Assembly: GCA_034509495.1 (NCBI GenBank)
Contig: CM067507.1
Location: 22,865,530-22,929,529, forward strand
Direction of reading: 5' to 3'
DNA length: 64,000 nt
Origin: Acestrorhynchus altus
Taxonomy: Eukaryota; Chordata; Actinopteri; Characiformes; Acestrorhynchidae
Below, in pieces: positions 12,600 to 26,300 of the stretch. The notes beneath the pieces were generated by a model. The model did no database searches, was not told the origin of the DNA, and saw only the letters and a list, made by a program, of their open reading frames with translations. Within the stretch, counting starts at the first letter, position 1. Each line of letters opens with the position of its first letter. A program made the position numbers and the translations under genes.

Positions 12600-13325
12600 T
12601 AGCTCATGTCCCCATTAGAATTTACTGGTATAATTCAGAATTCATTGTACCAATGATGGCAAGCTGTCCTGGCCCAAATGCAGCAAAACAGGGCCAATCC
12701 ATGATACTGCCACCACTATGTTTCACAGATTTGATACTTTTTTTATGCTTGACTGCAGTGTTTTTGCCTCTCCAAACATAATGCTTCTTATTTAAACCAA
12801 GCAACACTTTAAAAGCATGTTATTTACAATACAATGCTAAATTTACAAAGCAGTGGCTTTCTCCTTACAACCCTACCATGCACACCACTTTGTTCAGCAT
12901 TTTCCTGATGGTGGACTCATGAACATATACATGTGAGAAAGGATTTTATTTGCTGGTTTCCTTTGTGACCTCTTGGACAATCACACACCATGCCCTTGGC
13001 ATAATCTTTGTTGGTCAATCACTCTTCGGGAGGGTAATGATGGTCTTGAATTTCCTCCATTTCTTTTCTGTCTTACTGTGGGTTGGTGGAGTCCAAAAAT
13101 TTGCACATCAAAAACTCTGAGATCTTCAGAAATCACCTTTGTTTTGATACACTTCCACAAATGTGTTGTGAAGGTGTTTGACAAATCCCTCATCTTCAAA
13201 TAGAACAGGGTGTCCATCCACACCTGACTGTCGTCCCAATGATTGAAAACACCCAACACTCATCTGAAGATTATCTGCTAATCCTAAAGGTTGACATACT
13301 ATTACCACTGGGACAACTGGGGAAC
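12600..13325 (-). mobile_element. Tc1-like transposase relic
   Basis: Minus-strand fragments resemble a Tc1 transposase in two blocks. The helix-turn-helix part (about 13150-12990) reads KVISEDLR, then QPTVRQK and SRPSLPSRR. The catalytic-core part (about 12807-12622) reads HYVWRGKN, VKHSGGSIMDWPCFAA and GTMNSELYQ. Stops and frame changes separate the blocks, so the gene is dead. The right end (about 13200-13310) matches the subterminal sequence of common fish Tc1 elements. Confidence 0.75.
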
Positions 13326-13343
13326 ACCCAGTAAATTAAAAAA

Positions 13344-13348
<5 letters not shown>

Positions 13349-13374
<26 letters not shown>
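13349..13374. repeat. (AAT)n microsatellite
   Basis: AAT trinucleotide run of about 9 units, immediately right of the Tc1-like relic. Confidence 0.85.
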
Positions 13375-13739
13375 CCTCTTAACTGTGAGTGGAAGTGAAT
13401 ATAGAAAAGGTGCTTACTTGACTAATTTTTCTAACTGGTCTGTTCATCCAGAATTATGGACAGGGTACACAGAGCAGCTACTGGGTTGGAACCATGGCCA
13501 AGAGTAAAAATGGACCAAAATGGAGATCCACTGTTTTCATTGGACAGAGCCCGTGCCCAGGTTTCGACCATGGGAGCCCCACGTGATCAGGGCTATTATT
13601 TGTAACCATGCACCTCAAACACAAAGTAGACTAATTACAGTGCGTAAATAAAGATCAAATTCAGGATAATAATTTGGAGAAGTGAATACATTTAACTGAA
13701 AACACAATCAGACACTGGTTATTTAATCACTTTAAAGCT

Positions 13740-13910
13740 CTGTTATAGACTCTTCCCAGGAATTCTGGCGACCTCCGGTAAATTTGCATGTTTCTTACCT
13801 GTGAGCGCGAAGCCAAACTAGAGGCCAGCTGTTCTTAAAGCAGGAAGTCCGTACACAGTGTAGGTGAACAGTTAGGCGGTGTTTGGGAGGTGTTGGGAAC
13901 CCGGGAGAAG
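13740..13910 (+). promoter_or_regulatory. itprid1: Candidate itprid1 promoter and 5' non-coding exon
   Basis: A locally GC-richer stretch between AT-rich flanks ends in a strong splice donor, gggagaag|gtaagttt (exon end 13910). It lies about 3 kb upstream of the inferred start codon, on the coding strand. The downstream coding exon has a possible acceptor (gctgtag) three bases before its ATG. A non-coding first exon here would fit, but the transcription start is inferred. Confidence 0.4.
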
Positions 13911-15610
13911 GTAAGTTTAGGAACTGACTGGGGAATCTTGCCGCCCACTGTGGAGCTGTTTGTTTAACTGGTGTCTGTTTTAGTAAATGCTATTTTATTC
14001 ATGTTGATGAATGAATATATGCGCTCTGTTTGGAAGCTGTATGCATGCCTTCACTGTGCTCAGGAGAAGGATCGATTATATCCGTCAGTTTTCCTCACAA
14101 AACTGTTTTTACGTTGTAACTTGCATCCCAGCTCGAGATGAAAGAGGACGCCGCCGCTGTTTTCCATGGAGCTTTCAAAGTAGTAGGCATGGGCGCATCG
14201 ATACTTCCCACCCGTTGTGTTTACTTTGAAGATTCGACATTGGATTGACAATATCGATATAATTGATATCGTCATATAGTTTTATGGACGTGTATCATAT
14301 TCCTCAACGAAAACCCCTAAAAGAAAACGATTTCCTGACATAAATAATGATGTAGTGTAGGGACTACTTTTCCTTCCGCCGTATTCTTCTGCTCCCGTGG
14401 GAATAGTGAAATAGTGAAAAGTAGTGCCGACAACCAGCTGACACAGATTTGCTCCAAATGGCAACATACTGTTATTTTTAACTAAAATTAACTAAAGGAT
14501 TAAAAAAAAACATTTATTATGAATGTTCACCTTAACAGGTCTGCTGTGAACTGAAATAAATTAATTCTATTTCTATAAAATTGTGATGATTAAAAAGAAG
14601 CAACAAAGTAAATGTTTTCTGAAATTTATTTACTGTTTTTATCAAAACAAATTGTTCACTTTTATTTTGTCATTGCTGAAAACCATAAACTGTAATGTGT
14701 TGGTATATTAGTCTTGGTATTACTTGGTATTGGCCCAAAGTATTTCTCAGTTTCCATTGTTTGTGTTTCAGATTATGCAACTAATTTTAATATAAAATGA
14801 AGTAATTGCACCCTTATTTTCAAGCATTTATATTTAATTCAGAGTTGGACTCAATCTACTAGCAAACTACTACATAATTACTGTTAGACCTGTTGAATCT
14901 AAACATCACATAAATAGAACCAGTCTGGCTTTGTGAACCATGGTTGAAGGTCTTGATGAGCAACATTCTAAACAAATTCAAATGCAAATGTGAAATAAAG
15001 TCATTGAAAGCTACCAGCCTGGAAAGGAATAAAAAGCTATTGCTAAAGCATTGGCACTCCAGTGAACCACCGGAGATCCTTTTTCCTCAAATGAAGACAA
15101 TTTGTAACGGTGGCGAATCTTCTCAGGAGTAGAACTTGTCGATCACTCCTTTGTGGGGAAAATATTCTGTCACTGAGTCACAGGTTGAACTTCGAAGCCA
15201 TGCGTCTTGATGCATCTGGTATAAAGCTTAAATGTGGTGGTAGTGTGATTACCTAGAGCTGATTTGGTTCTACAGGACAGCTTGTCAAAACTGATGTAAC
15301 CTTTTAATTCTGCTTGCTATCAGAAAATACTTAGTGACAATAGAAGGACAGTCCTTTTGTAGAAAAGATTCATTGCAGTTAATTGTAAATGTTTGCAGTG
15401 TTTATTGCATCATTTAAACATGATTGTGTTTACCCATTATGTCTTTCTTATGTTAAAATTAAATGTGACAATATGCAAAGTGGAAGTTATTGAGAAGAGA
15501 TAAATCCTTTTATTACAGCACTGTCTAGTAGAATATTACTGCAGTTTTATTTGAATGCAGTCCCAAAACCCTGCCTAAAAATTGTAAAAGAGGGAAAATA
15601 GACCCTGATA

Positions 15611-16328
15611 TATAGTGTATTTGCTCCACTGCCAATTTTGCAAGGTTTCCCACCTACAAAGAATGGAGAGGTCTGTCAGTTTTATCATAGGTACACTTCA
15701 ACTGTGAGACACAGCATCTAAAAAGAATACAGAACGATCACATTGTATGATTTTTAAATAATTAATTTGCATTTTATTGCATGAAATGAGTATTTGATCA
15801 CCTACCAATCAGCAAGAATTCTGGCTCTCACAGAGCTGTTAGTTTTTCTTTGAGAAGGTCTCCTACTCTCCATTAATTATCTGTATTAAGTGGACCCGTT
15901 TGACCTTGTTACCTGTATAAAGGATACCTGTCAACACAGTCAGTCATACTCCAAACTCTCCACCATGGCCAAAACCAAAGAGCTGTCTATGGACACCAGG
16001 GACAAAATTGTAAACTTGTGTTTCAACCATTAGAAATGGGAAGAAACACAAGATGAATGTCAATCTTTTTTAGTCTGTGGCTCCTTGCAAGATCTAACCT
16101 TGTGGGGTAAGAATGGTTCTGAAAAAGTTCAGGAATTAGCCCAGAACTACATGGGAGTTCAAAATGCAAAATAATTATTTAAAAATGATACAATGTGTTA
16201 TACAAATTTTAGATTCTGTCTGTCACAGTTGAAGGGTACGTACAATAAAAATGACAGACCTCTCCATTCTTTGTAGGTGGGAAAATCTGTGAAATTGGCA
16301 ATCAAATACTTATTTTCCGCACTGTAAC
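15611..16328. mobile_element. Internally deleted Tc1-like element with both inverted ends
   Basis: Left end (about 15631-15716) and right end (about 16210-16308) are inverted copies: ctacaaagaatggagaggtc on one side is exactly mirrored on the other, next to gccaatttt / aaattggc. The middle keeps a family start, atggccaaaaccaaagagct (15965-15984), with codons for MAKTKELSMDTRDKIV, then quickly degenerates. The transposase is mostly deleted. It lies in the region just upstream of itprid1 coding exon 1. Confidence 0.8.
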
Positions 16329-16873
16329 TATGATCCTAAAATGAAATCATCAATAAGAAAATTTGTTCCCATTGTGTTGTTGAAATATATTGAAGTTATT
16401 GTTGCTAGCTGTGAAATAGAGCCTTTGATTAGTATGGCCTATAGCTCATGAAAATCAGAAATATCATTGCAAATGATCAAAATATTTAATTTAGAGTTAG
16501 AGTAAATTTGGTAAGATTGCTAATCAAACAGTATCAACTTTTGAAACAAAAAAGACTTGAAATGAATTTAATTATGAACAAAAAAACAGCTTCTATCTTG
16601 AGTGTCAGTGCGTAAGCCTCATATCCAACTGAAGAAACTTCATTTCACTCAAGCTGCTCTGTCTTGATAAACACCGTGGCAGGAAACAATGACCAGTTTT
16701 GAGCAAGGAAGGAAAGGCCGTCCCATGACTTCTGCAGAACTCTGGTCTGACATGTTTGCATCTCTCCTTCTCTCTGTTTATCCAGCAGCGGTAAGAGGAC
16801 TGTGAGGTGTTCACTATTTACAAGATGTAGCTGAAATCTGACCCGTGTTGAGGTGAACTTTGTGGCTGTAGGG

Positions 16874-19800
16874 ATGGCAGTTGATCGTTTGGCTGATAGA
16901 AGGGCCAGGCTACAGGCCTTCAAAAGCAGGAGGAGGATGGATGAAATACCTGCTACCTACCCACTCATTTGCACCAGTACAGGTATGGCTCATCATAAAA
17001 ATTGTTGGCTTGACCAGGACTAAGAGGCAGCAAGGCGGCAGCAAGTTGATACGTTCCACTTCTTAGAATAAAAGAGGTGGTAATGAAGAATTTACTTGTC
17101 ATACAGAGGCTGGCCAGTAATCCTTAAGCAGGACAAAATTAAATAAAACAGAACCAGGATTTTTTTTAGCCTGATTGTTGAAGAATGTCCTAATACAAAT
17201 GAAAGGTGAGAAATTGTTATAATATTTGGATTTTCTGGTTTTCTCCACAGTGAAATGTCCTAAATACAACATTCAGCACTGGCTCTTTTCTACCACTCAG
17301 TGAGTACTAATTTAATTATGCAGAAGATCCTCATTTCTTTTACAAATACACAATTTCTTTGAAACCTGGCAAAACAGGCAGGTATTTTAAGTGCTGCATG
17401 TAAGTTGTGCAAGTTCCATTCCATTGCGTAGTTCCCTGATAAGATTGAAAGGTTGCTGTTTTCTAGTTTTTGTTTGGTAATCTTGATCTCCTTGTTTAGG
17501 GAAGATTCTAAACCAGGGGTTGTTCATGATACTCCAGGTGAGAGTTACTCAACTTTGCATGAAGTCTTGTATTTCTTCTGACACAGGTATAGTTGCTAAT
17601 GACATGCTTTATGGACAACTACATGTTTTGCATCTGATGAATTTTGTTGTGCGAGATGTAAAGATGAAGAAATTTTTAAACTTTACATCTCGCACAACAA
17701 AAATCATCTCGCAGACCTACACATTTTTTTGCACATTTCCTTTGCTAAGAGATTCTGCAACCCTTCCCAGAAGCCACTTTTTGGGCAGTGGCTCTGCATG
17801 CCTGATCCAGTCAAACAATATGCAAAGTAGTGCTACAACAAACCTGGGCTGGAAACGTAACACTGAAACTTGATCTAATGGGCTTTATCGGCACTAAATG
17901 TCCAGGTTTACTCTTTACTTTGTCGACCTGCAATTATGTCAACTATAGTTCCATTTTTAGTTTTTCTGGTGTCTGAATAAAGATAAGGGAACAAAAGACT
18001 CTGATAGTAAAGAGGTAAGTCCAATCAGTTTAAATCTTTTTTGTTAACGGCTGAACCAAGGTCGGATTGAACATAAATGCTTGACTCCAGGATCTAAATC
18101 ACCTGACTGTTAGTTTACACTGTAATTGGATGTTGTATATACTATAGAATAAACAATGCCACTTTGCTTATAGTTCGACCTCTGAAGAGGAATGGCAGTT
18201 ATGAAGACGACTTAGCTCTGGGCATTGAAGGTAAACCTGTTCCCTCTTTTGTATTGTTCAAGTGAGTAGCACAAGTTTAGATAAACCAAATACTAGGATG
18301 AAACAGGACTCGTAATTTTAATCGCATCACATGATTTATCAAAAAAAAAAAGCAAAAAAAAGCCCAGGTCTATTATTTTAGCTCTCAGTGTTGAACACAC
18401 AGTTCCCAAGCTCTTCCCAGTGCAGGTTTATTTATATTAATGGAAAATGTATTGGCACAGTGCTGGGATATTTTCAGTGTCTTCATGTGTAGTCAGCTTT
18501 GTCTGGCTAAAAGAGAGAGCGAAAGGGAGACAGTGTTAAGCCTCTATTCCATGACTGGATGTTTAACCCAGCTGAGGAGAACACTCTGCTCTTGTCCAAA
18601 CACCGTCAGGGTGTGAGGAACACCAGTCCCCTGCTGTCACTTGCCTCTGCCTGAGATGAGCATTGAGTGAAGAGGCACAATGCTTGTTCCAGGTGCAACT
18701 CCCAAAATTAGGCAAGAAAAGACAGGATAAGGTAAGGAGGAAGAAGGATTTATGAAATCAGTGTGAGTGAAGAGATTGGAGATGCGCACTGTGGTGTTTG
18801 TCTCTGGACGTAGGGAATTATGCTCTACTTATGGAGGAAGGATTGCACTGCTGTTGTCTCGGGAAACACTGTGGAACTATGTGAATCTTCTCAAACAGTT
18901 CTAACAGACGGCCTCAGGTTTACCAGATTCATGTTTTTGTCTAATATCTTGTTGTGAATGTGCCGGGTTCACGGAAGGCATGTGAGTATACTCTAACCTG
19001 CATGGATTGGCTTTAAGTGTTGTCTTCTTTCAAGGTATCTATATATCGCCCTGGTCTCTTCAATTTTGTTTGCCTAGCAAGCAACTGTGAATCTTTTTCA
19101 ATCTTTCTTGGCGAGTGGGATATTTTGTCCAGCATCATTTATTACCTCATTTATGGGTCTGGAGCTGCGATTATACAGTGGCAGCCAAGAAGATCATGGG
19201 TCTTAGAAAGGGAATGAAACGCAGGAATGGGACGGATTGCCAGTGCTCCGCAGAATCAAACACATCTATTGTTTTGGCAGAGGGAGAGGGGACATAATAG
19301 GAGAGGCCTGCATTAGGGATGCTCTCATGAGAAGACACTCTGGCTCACTTTGTCCCTGACATTGTGCCAAAGAGAGATGAAGGAATAACCTTTGTGCCTC
19401 AGAATGAGAAGACAGCCAAATGAATACAACAACAAGAGAAGTCTTTCCTAATATAGCTACTGTACTCCTTTTTGTGGATGACAGCAAACCGACAGACAGT
19501 GGTTCCGAGTATGGTTTATTGCCATAGACAGTGGTTCAGGTTAAATTTGACCTCCACTTGTGTCTGTTTTGTTCCAAATCAGCATCTTTATATGGCAAGC
19601 CTGCTGTAAGGGCCATCCAGGGATTTTTGAGGTAAGGTTCCTTCATCTGTTTTTCTTTCCTCTTCTCATGTAAGACATTTCTGTGTTAATACAGACATTG
19701 TAAAGACACTGTATGTGTTGTCATTGTGTCTGTATACTCATTTATAGTCTTTGTAATGTTCCCCTGAGAAATGAATGTGTTTTAATAAAAGGATTCCAGA

Positions 19801-20382
19801 TTGTTTACCTCACTGTGTTTATAAAAATTGGAGCCAAAATATCAAGCAACCAATGCAAACAATATTTACTGCAATGTTATGGTTCTCATGGTAGAATTTC
19901 CCTTATCCCAACACCCTCATCTTGTCTTAACTCTGCTTACAAGCAAGGAAAATGCTGAAATTAGCAATACTGCGCTAGTCCTGCTACACATTGGTATTAA
20001 GGGAGGGCTGTGAGAGTCACATGATGTGTAATGCATGTATTTGATGGGACAGGTATTTTGAACCTGTCAGCAACCAATGACTCATATTTTCCATGCAAAT
20101 ATACACACTCATTTGATCTGCCTTCTCCTTGGCCACAGAGTTGGTTTGCATGAGGTGTTGCTGGGGAAGATATGAGACATGTGGAAGAGGGTGGGATTGG
20201 AAACACAATTTATGGCTGCATTCAGTAGTGACAGCAGGTAAATGTTGAGCAGGTACACTTCTGTGGATTCGCTAATGTGGCATCATGGTCTCCTCATACC
20301 CCAGGTCCTCTGTAGCAAGACCTCCCCTGCCCAGGTGGAACAGCTTGACCTCAGCATTCTCAACCCATTCTGGGCCATTGAG
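16874..20382 (+). other. itprid1: itprid1 N-terminal coding exons 1-6
   Basis: Six small exons (109, 49, 38, 57, 49 and 78 nt) encode about 126 residues. Exon 1 is basic (ADRRARLQAFKSRRR). Exon 2 carries NIQHWL, resembling the conserved IQQWL motif of the family. Exons 4-5 encode RNGSYEDDLALGIEASLYG and KPAVRAIQGFLR. Exon 6 is Ser/Pro-rich (VARPPLPRWNSLTSAFSTHS) and leads into the IP3-receptor-binding domain. The exons were found by phase and family resemblance, so exons 2 and 3 are slightly less certain. Confidence 0.75.
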
Positions 20383-23300
20383 GTACATATCTTTTGATAT
20401 AATGATATATATTCAGATTTGTAGTTTTAATATTTGGTTTTTGAGTATGTATTTAGAGTAAACTGTATTTTAAAGTATTTCTAGGACCCCTTAAGTCACT
20501 ACTACACCAGTGTATTATGAGCAGCTGCCAGAATTGTATAAAATAGCCCAATATATAGCAATAGAAAGTAAAAGAGCAAGTTATACATTAAGTTAATTTA
20601 TAGAAATTTAGAATCATATGACCCTGTTTATTCCACTGGTTTTAAGAACAACTGGATGCCACTCTTCTCTTCTAGTGTCATGGATGTGCTGAACCTGTGG
20701 CAGGATGACCCAGAAGAACTGTTGTTGGACCTGGGCTTTGGTGCAGATGAACCAGACATTACAGTGAAGATCCCAGCCCGCTTCATTAACCACCAGTCAA
20801 AGGCTCGAGGCATCAACATCCAGCTGTTCCTAGAGGCTCAAAAGAACCGCATGGACGTTGAGAATCCCGATGTCAGAAGTATGTGCACATTTCTAGAGAT
20901 AATTGCATAACTAGTTGCATGCAAGGCTTGTTCTTGAGAAAGAGCTTCTGCAGTTGAGGGGAAAGTTGCCCGTTCATTTCCTGGGTGATTACAGTGTGGT
21001 GAAAGACTGATAACCGCTGCCTGTTTGAACTAACTGTTTTACATTTACCACATATGATGACATTGACTTTCATATCTAGTACGCTTCTGCATCTCTTTCT
21101 TTCTCTTTGTCCCTTTCTCCCAACAATCTCCCAGATCGGTTCAGACAGCTAGAGGTTCTGCAGCAGGTCACTACAGCCTTTAATTCTTTGGTTGGTGGTG
21201 CTGGTCAGGTTGCAGAAAAACCTGGAGAAACTCCACTTTCAGCAGAAACAAGAGAGAGGAGGAAGCGGGTTGGCATGCTGTTGCGGAAAGCCTCCAGGAA
21301 GTCCCTGAGCCAAGCAGCCACTGCCCAAGACCACCAGCCGCTCTCTCCTCCACCGACAGGCCCGTCCTCCAGCCCAGATCTACCTGCAGATCCTCCACAT
21401 GACAAACGAAGCCCCTTGAAACGTGCCAGGCAGTATCTTCCAGAGAGTGCCAGCCTTAGTCCGCTGGTAGAGGAGCAAAGCTCTGTCCCAGAAGCATTCA
21501 AGCCCTCGCTGACCACTCCTCTGTCTCAGTGTAAGGCCAATGTTCTGAGGGGAGTTAAAGAGTCATGCATTGTCACTTCTACGCAGAGGGGTCCAGGGGA
21601 GCCTGCAGAGTCTTTTGAGCTGGAAGAGGTGATGTTTTGGCCCAGCTCTACACTAAGTAGGCTGCTCACATACGTAGTAGTAGTAGTAGCAAGTAATAAT
21701 ATAAATTGTGTGTGTGTGTGTAATGTAATTTATATTATTATATATATATATATATAATTTAGTTATTCCTAAAGGAGCTACATCATGAACTAAATATCTT
21801 CTTCTACAACTAACTAAATAGCTGTTTGTTGTATGTTCTCAGATTCAGAGCTTTGATGAGGGAAGCATAGCTGGGAGTTGCACTGGTGCTGACCCCTCAG
21901 GTATGTGTATTGGGAAATGTCTTGATATGTTTTATTAATTCACACCATGAAATATTCTGATACTTCATGATGTGGAGCACAATTGGTGATTTGCTCTACT
22001 GGACATCAGGATTATTTTTTCCTGGTAGTTGTTTTCCAGTGTAGTCATCAGGGTTTTTGTGTATGTGTACCTTTTGTCGGTGCATTTGAAACTACCTGTC
22101 TAAATACATTTTATATATATATTTTAATCATAATCATAGTTTCCTGAAAATGGTATGTTGAACAGACTGTCACTATACACTCCTCTCCAAAAGTACTGAA
22201 AAAGCGAAGCTGATCACTTTATTTTTGATGTAGACTGAAAACATTTGGGCTTGACATTAGAAGATGAATATTAGACCCTTTTGTAAGTGTGTGCCTTAGA
22301 TGTAAGATCTACATTTCAACTTTTATTTCCAGATATTTAAATCTGGATCTAATACACAGTTCAGTACATAGCACCTTCTGTGTGAACCTGCCCATTTTTC
22401 TTGTGAGCTTTTGAACACGTGACTGACAGGTGCATTTTTTTTTTGCCCAGATGCCTCCTGTTACATTGATTATTCAAACAATATATAGCACAGAAATCCT
22501 GCACTCAGTTTCAGATTTGGGTTTTGCCTATGCAGACTGTGCATTTATAGTTAGAGGAGTAAAAGCAAAGAGCTGTCTATGGGTTAAGAACCAGCAACTG
22601 TGAAGCTGAGAGAAGATGGAAATCAATCCAAGCCATTGTACAAATATTGACCATCACTTGGACTGTTCTAGAGAAGAATGGGCAGGTTTGCAGAGAAGTA
22701 CAGAAACAATCCTCAGATACTCTGGGACAAAGTTTAATGAACTGATGACACAAAGATGAACATTTACCAATGTGATGCAAGGGATCTAATCATGATCCCA
22801 AACATACAGACTCATCTATGAAACACAATGGAGGTAGTGTCATGGTATGTAATTGCATGGGTTCTTCTGGAACTGGCTCATTAATCTTCATTGAATGAAT
22901 GATGTCACACATGATGTCAGCAGAACTATAACATTACAAGTGAACATTTTGTCTGTCAATTTGAAGAAAGATGCAACAAAACCGATCAGAAGATTCTTCA
23001 TCATGTAGCAAGATAATGACTCAAAACGTACTGCCAGAACTGGTCAGGGGTAGGAGGTGGAAGGTTTTAGACTGGCCTAGTCAAACTCCAGACTGCATTT
23101 TACCTGCTAAAGAGGAGATGGAGTTTGTCGATTTTTGTCTCGTTTTCATCTTTTAATGTTGAATGTCAAAACCCAGAGGTTTTTAGTCTACAGCGCACAT
23201 AAAGAGACTGGCCTCTCTTTTCCAATACTTCTGGTGGGGAGTGTATTCAGTGGGTCGTTTAATGTGGTGCAATACAATTGTGATAACATGCAAATCTTAC

Positions 23301-26300
23301 ATGGTTCTAGTTATAACATTTTCATATGGACATCAGTTTAGACCTGTTAAATTTTCTATTGCCTGTCTGAGCGGAAGAGAGGCAGAGTCTGCTTTATGGC
23401 TTTACAGAAGCATTAAAGGAATGTGTTTAAATAAACTTATCATGCTGGAGTTCTTTTGAAAGAGGTGTCATTGTGCTCTGTTATGCAATGGAAACAGTGA
23501 TCTTTTCAGACAGTTGCGATTGTGGACTGTGTAGGTAACGAGCGAGTCTGCCTCTCCCGGGTTAGCTCATGTGTGGTGAGGACGAATAGTTCTCAGTCAG
23601 ACAGCAGTGGATTTCTGGAGGAGCCAATTGTTCCTGTTTTCTCTCCGCACTCCAGTCCGGGACCTGAGCTTATGAAGGTAAGAGCACTTGTGTGTTACAG
23701 CTGACTGAAAAGAAACTTTAGAAATGGGTCTTAATTATGACCCTTGTGGAAGCAGTGCCTCATGAATTCTGATTTCATTTAAGGCTCATAGTTTTTCATC
23801 ACCTAAAGGCCTGTTAAAGATAAATAATTACTGTTCCTTTTAAAATGTAAATAACCAGCAAAAACATATTTGCATGTCATTTATGAATAGAAAAACTGAA
23901 CACTCAAAATTTCAAACATACTGATGGCTACATCATTAACAAATACACCCTGATTCATTTCTACCTTTGAACATGTTCTGGGGTATTATGAATTTACACA
24001 TTTATAAATTTTTCAACATCACAACACTCTAAAAAAGCAACATAGTCAAATCATCAGGCTGTGGCATGATGATGAACAAATGCACATCTACACCCCCTAC
24101 TGTCTGGAATGTGACAGTTAGATGACGTGACAAATAAAAGGCGTATCATATATTATTGAAACTCTCTAAGATATTGTGTAACTTCAGAACCTGCTGGGAA
24201 ATCTGTTTATCTGTTCCTTACCAAGAGAAGATGCGTGTGTGTCTACAGGTATTGAATGCAATGTCAGGAGAAAGTACCGACAGCCAGCAGAAGTGTGTGG
24301 AGCAGCAGGAGATAGTGGAGTTGCACTCCAAAGATCACACGATCTCCTCAGAGAGCATGCTTGAACACACGGAATCCTGTGAAACACAGGCACACACTGA
24401 TTGGGCAAAGGAGCTGACAAGGGGAGGTTACTTACAAGACACTCATTATGTAGACACAAGTATTGTTCAGAAAGATGATGTTGAAGCCTCTATTGGAGAA
24501 AACACCACATTACAGGACATTAGTCAAGTACACAACATTACACAGAAGGACACTGGTGTAGACTGTATGAGAGAATGTCTCTCATCACAGGACACTGGTG
24601 AAGTAGACCGTTTCGATGTAAGTGTTCCACTGAATGACACTGCTAAAGAGAATATGAATGAAAATGTCACATCACAGGGCACTTGTCAAGTAGACTGCTT
24701 GGTAGAGGTGAATGTTGCTCCAAAGGACATTGCTGAAGAATGTATGAGTGACAATAGACACAAGATCACTGGTGAAGTAGATTGTTTGACAGACATAAAT
24801 GTTGCACAGAAGGATTATGACTGTATGGCTGAAAGTACCATACCACAGGACACTAACCAAGTAGATTTTTTCAAAGAAATGAATGTTGCTCAAGAGGACA
24901 CTGCTGTAGACTGTTCTAACCTAAGTACCACAAACCTGGAGGACTCCCCAGGTCCCCCTCCTGATGTGATTCCCCAAAGAGATTCTCACAGGGAGATATT
25001 GAAATCTGAACATCCTGCCTTTGATATGGGATCATCTCCCTCTCATCTGGACACGGGCTTTGCAGAGAATGAAGCAGCATCCTTCAAAGAACCTACTGAG
25101 ACAAACAGTGGAGGCCTGTACTCTGGGCGTTCTGTCTCTGTGCAGATGCCCTCCTCCTTCAGAGGAGGCCTCAGCCACAGTCCTTCCTTAGGATCCATCT
25201 CCTCCAACAGCATCCCACTTAGAAGCAAATCCTTTTCTCATAGGGACCATTCAGATACCAACATGGACAACGTCTTGGACCCTTTCTGTGATTCCACAAC
25301 CCCTACACAGGTGACCCCCCCACTCCAGCCATGGCGGTCTGAGGAGGGTTCTAGAGAGCTCCGGAATTTACAATTATGTTCCACATCAATGGACATGGGC
25401 ACATCGTATGAGGAAGACAAGCGTTGGGAGGGGGCGCTGTGGGCCGGCTTTCAGTGCTGCTGCTCCTGTGACCACAACTGCCGTTGCTGCTGTTGGAACA
25501 AGAAGGGACAGGAGCCGCGCTCCAGCAGCATGAGCCATCTGCACCCAGCCTCCATCTTACCAGTGAGTTACATCATAGTTTTGAGATAGATAGGTAGGCC
25601 AAGGGCAAATTCATGAGACAAACAGGGAGGCTCACTTTTCCTCCAATGTAATTTGGGGTAACTTGATAGGTTGAGGCACAAAAAATCAATATGATCAAGG
25701 ATCTGCTTCCACTTCAGTAGTCCCTGTCAACCAGAGTTTAAAGTCTCTCTGGTTTCTTTGATTACAGCAGAGCAACACCCATTGTGAAAGATGTATTATG
25801 ATACATATTTCTTTTCTTGAAAAAAGCTAGGAGGAAAAAAAACTGTTCGAAGGCGAGTGCTGATTAAAAGGTCTGTGGGTTGGATTTGATAAATGGACTT
25901 GATTTGCATTTGAATAGCCTATTTGCATGTGTTATGGGCAGGATCAGAGATGGCTGGCCACTTCTACCATCCCTACAGTGCTTGCCTAGCCTCCAAAGCT
26001 CACCCTCCCTAGCTCATAAACACACGTAATAAAAGATCACTTTGCTGAGATGCGAAAGAGGCTGAGCTTCAAGTGATTCACAAATAGACATTCTGTGCCC
26101 TCTCTCTGTTTGCAGTATTCTTTGGATGAACTGGAGAGCATGATGAGATGTATGAGGAAGTTCCGGCGGGTGTTATCAGAGATTGAGGAGAGGCTTCAAG
26201 AAGAGCAGACGTCAGTGCTCAACTGTTTGTCAGATGCACACAGGTTAGTACTGTGTTCTAGACACACTGCTGTGGTTCTAGGTGTTATGCCCTGAAATAA

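Larger units (their letters stand above)
2500..13790. other. Intergenic region between neurod6 and itprid1
   Basis: About 11 kb of AT-rich DNA without a convincing gene. It holds microsatellites, short interspersed repeats, a Tc1-like relic at 12.6-13.3 kb and a few low-repeat stretches that could be regulatory (5.38-5.44, 9.69-9.80 kb). Open frames here are short and show no family resemblance apart from the transposase relic. Confidence 0.6.

Noticed and set aside
16480..17066. Other short frames around itprid1 exon 1
   Set aside because: Only the frame starting at 16874 joins in phase to the downstream exons.
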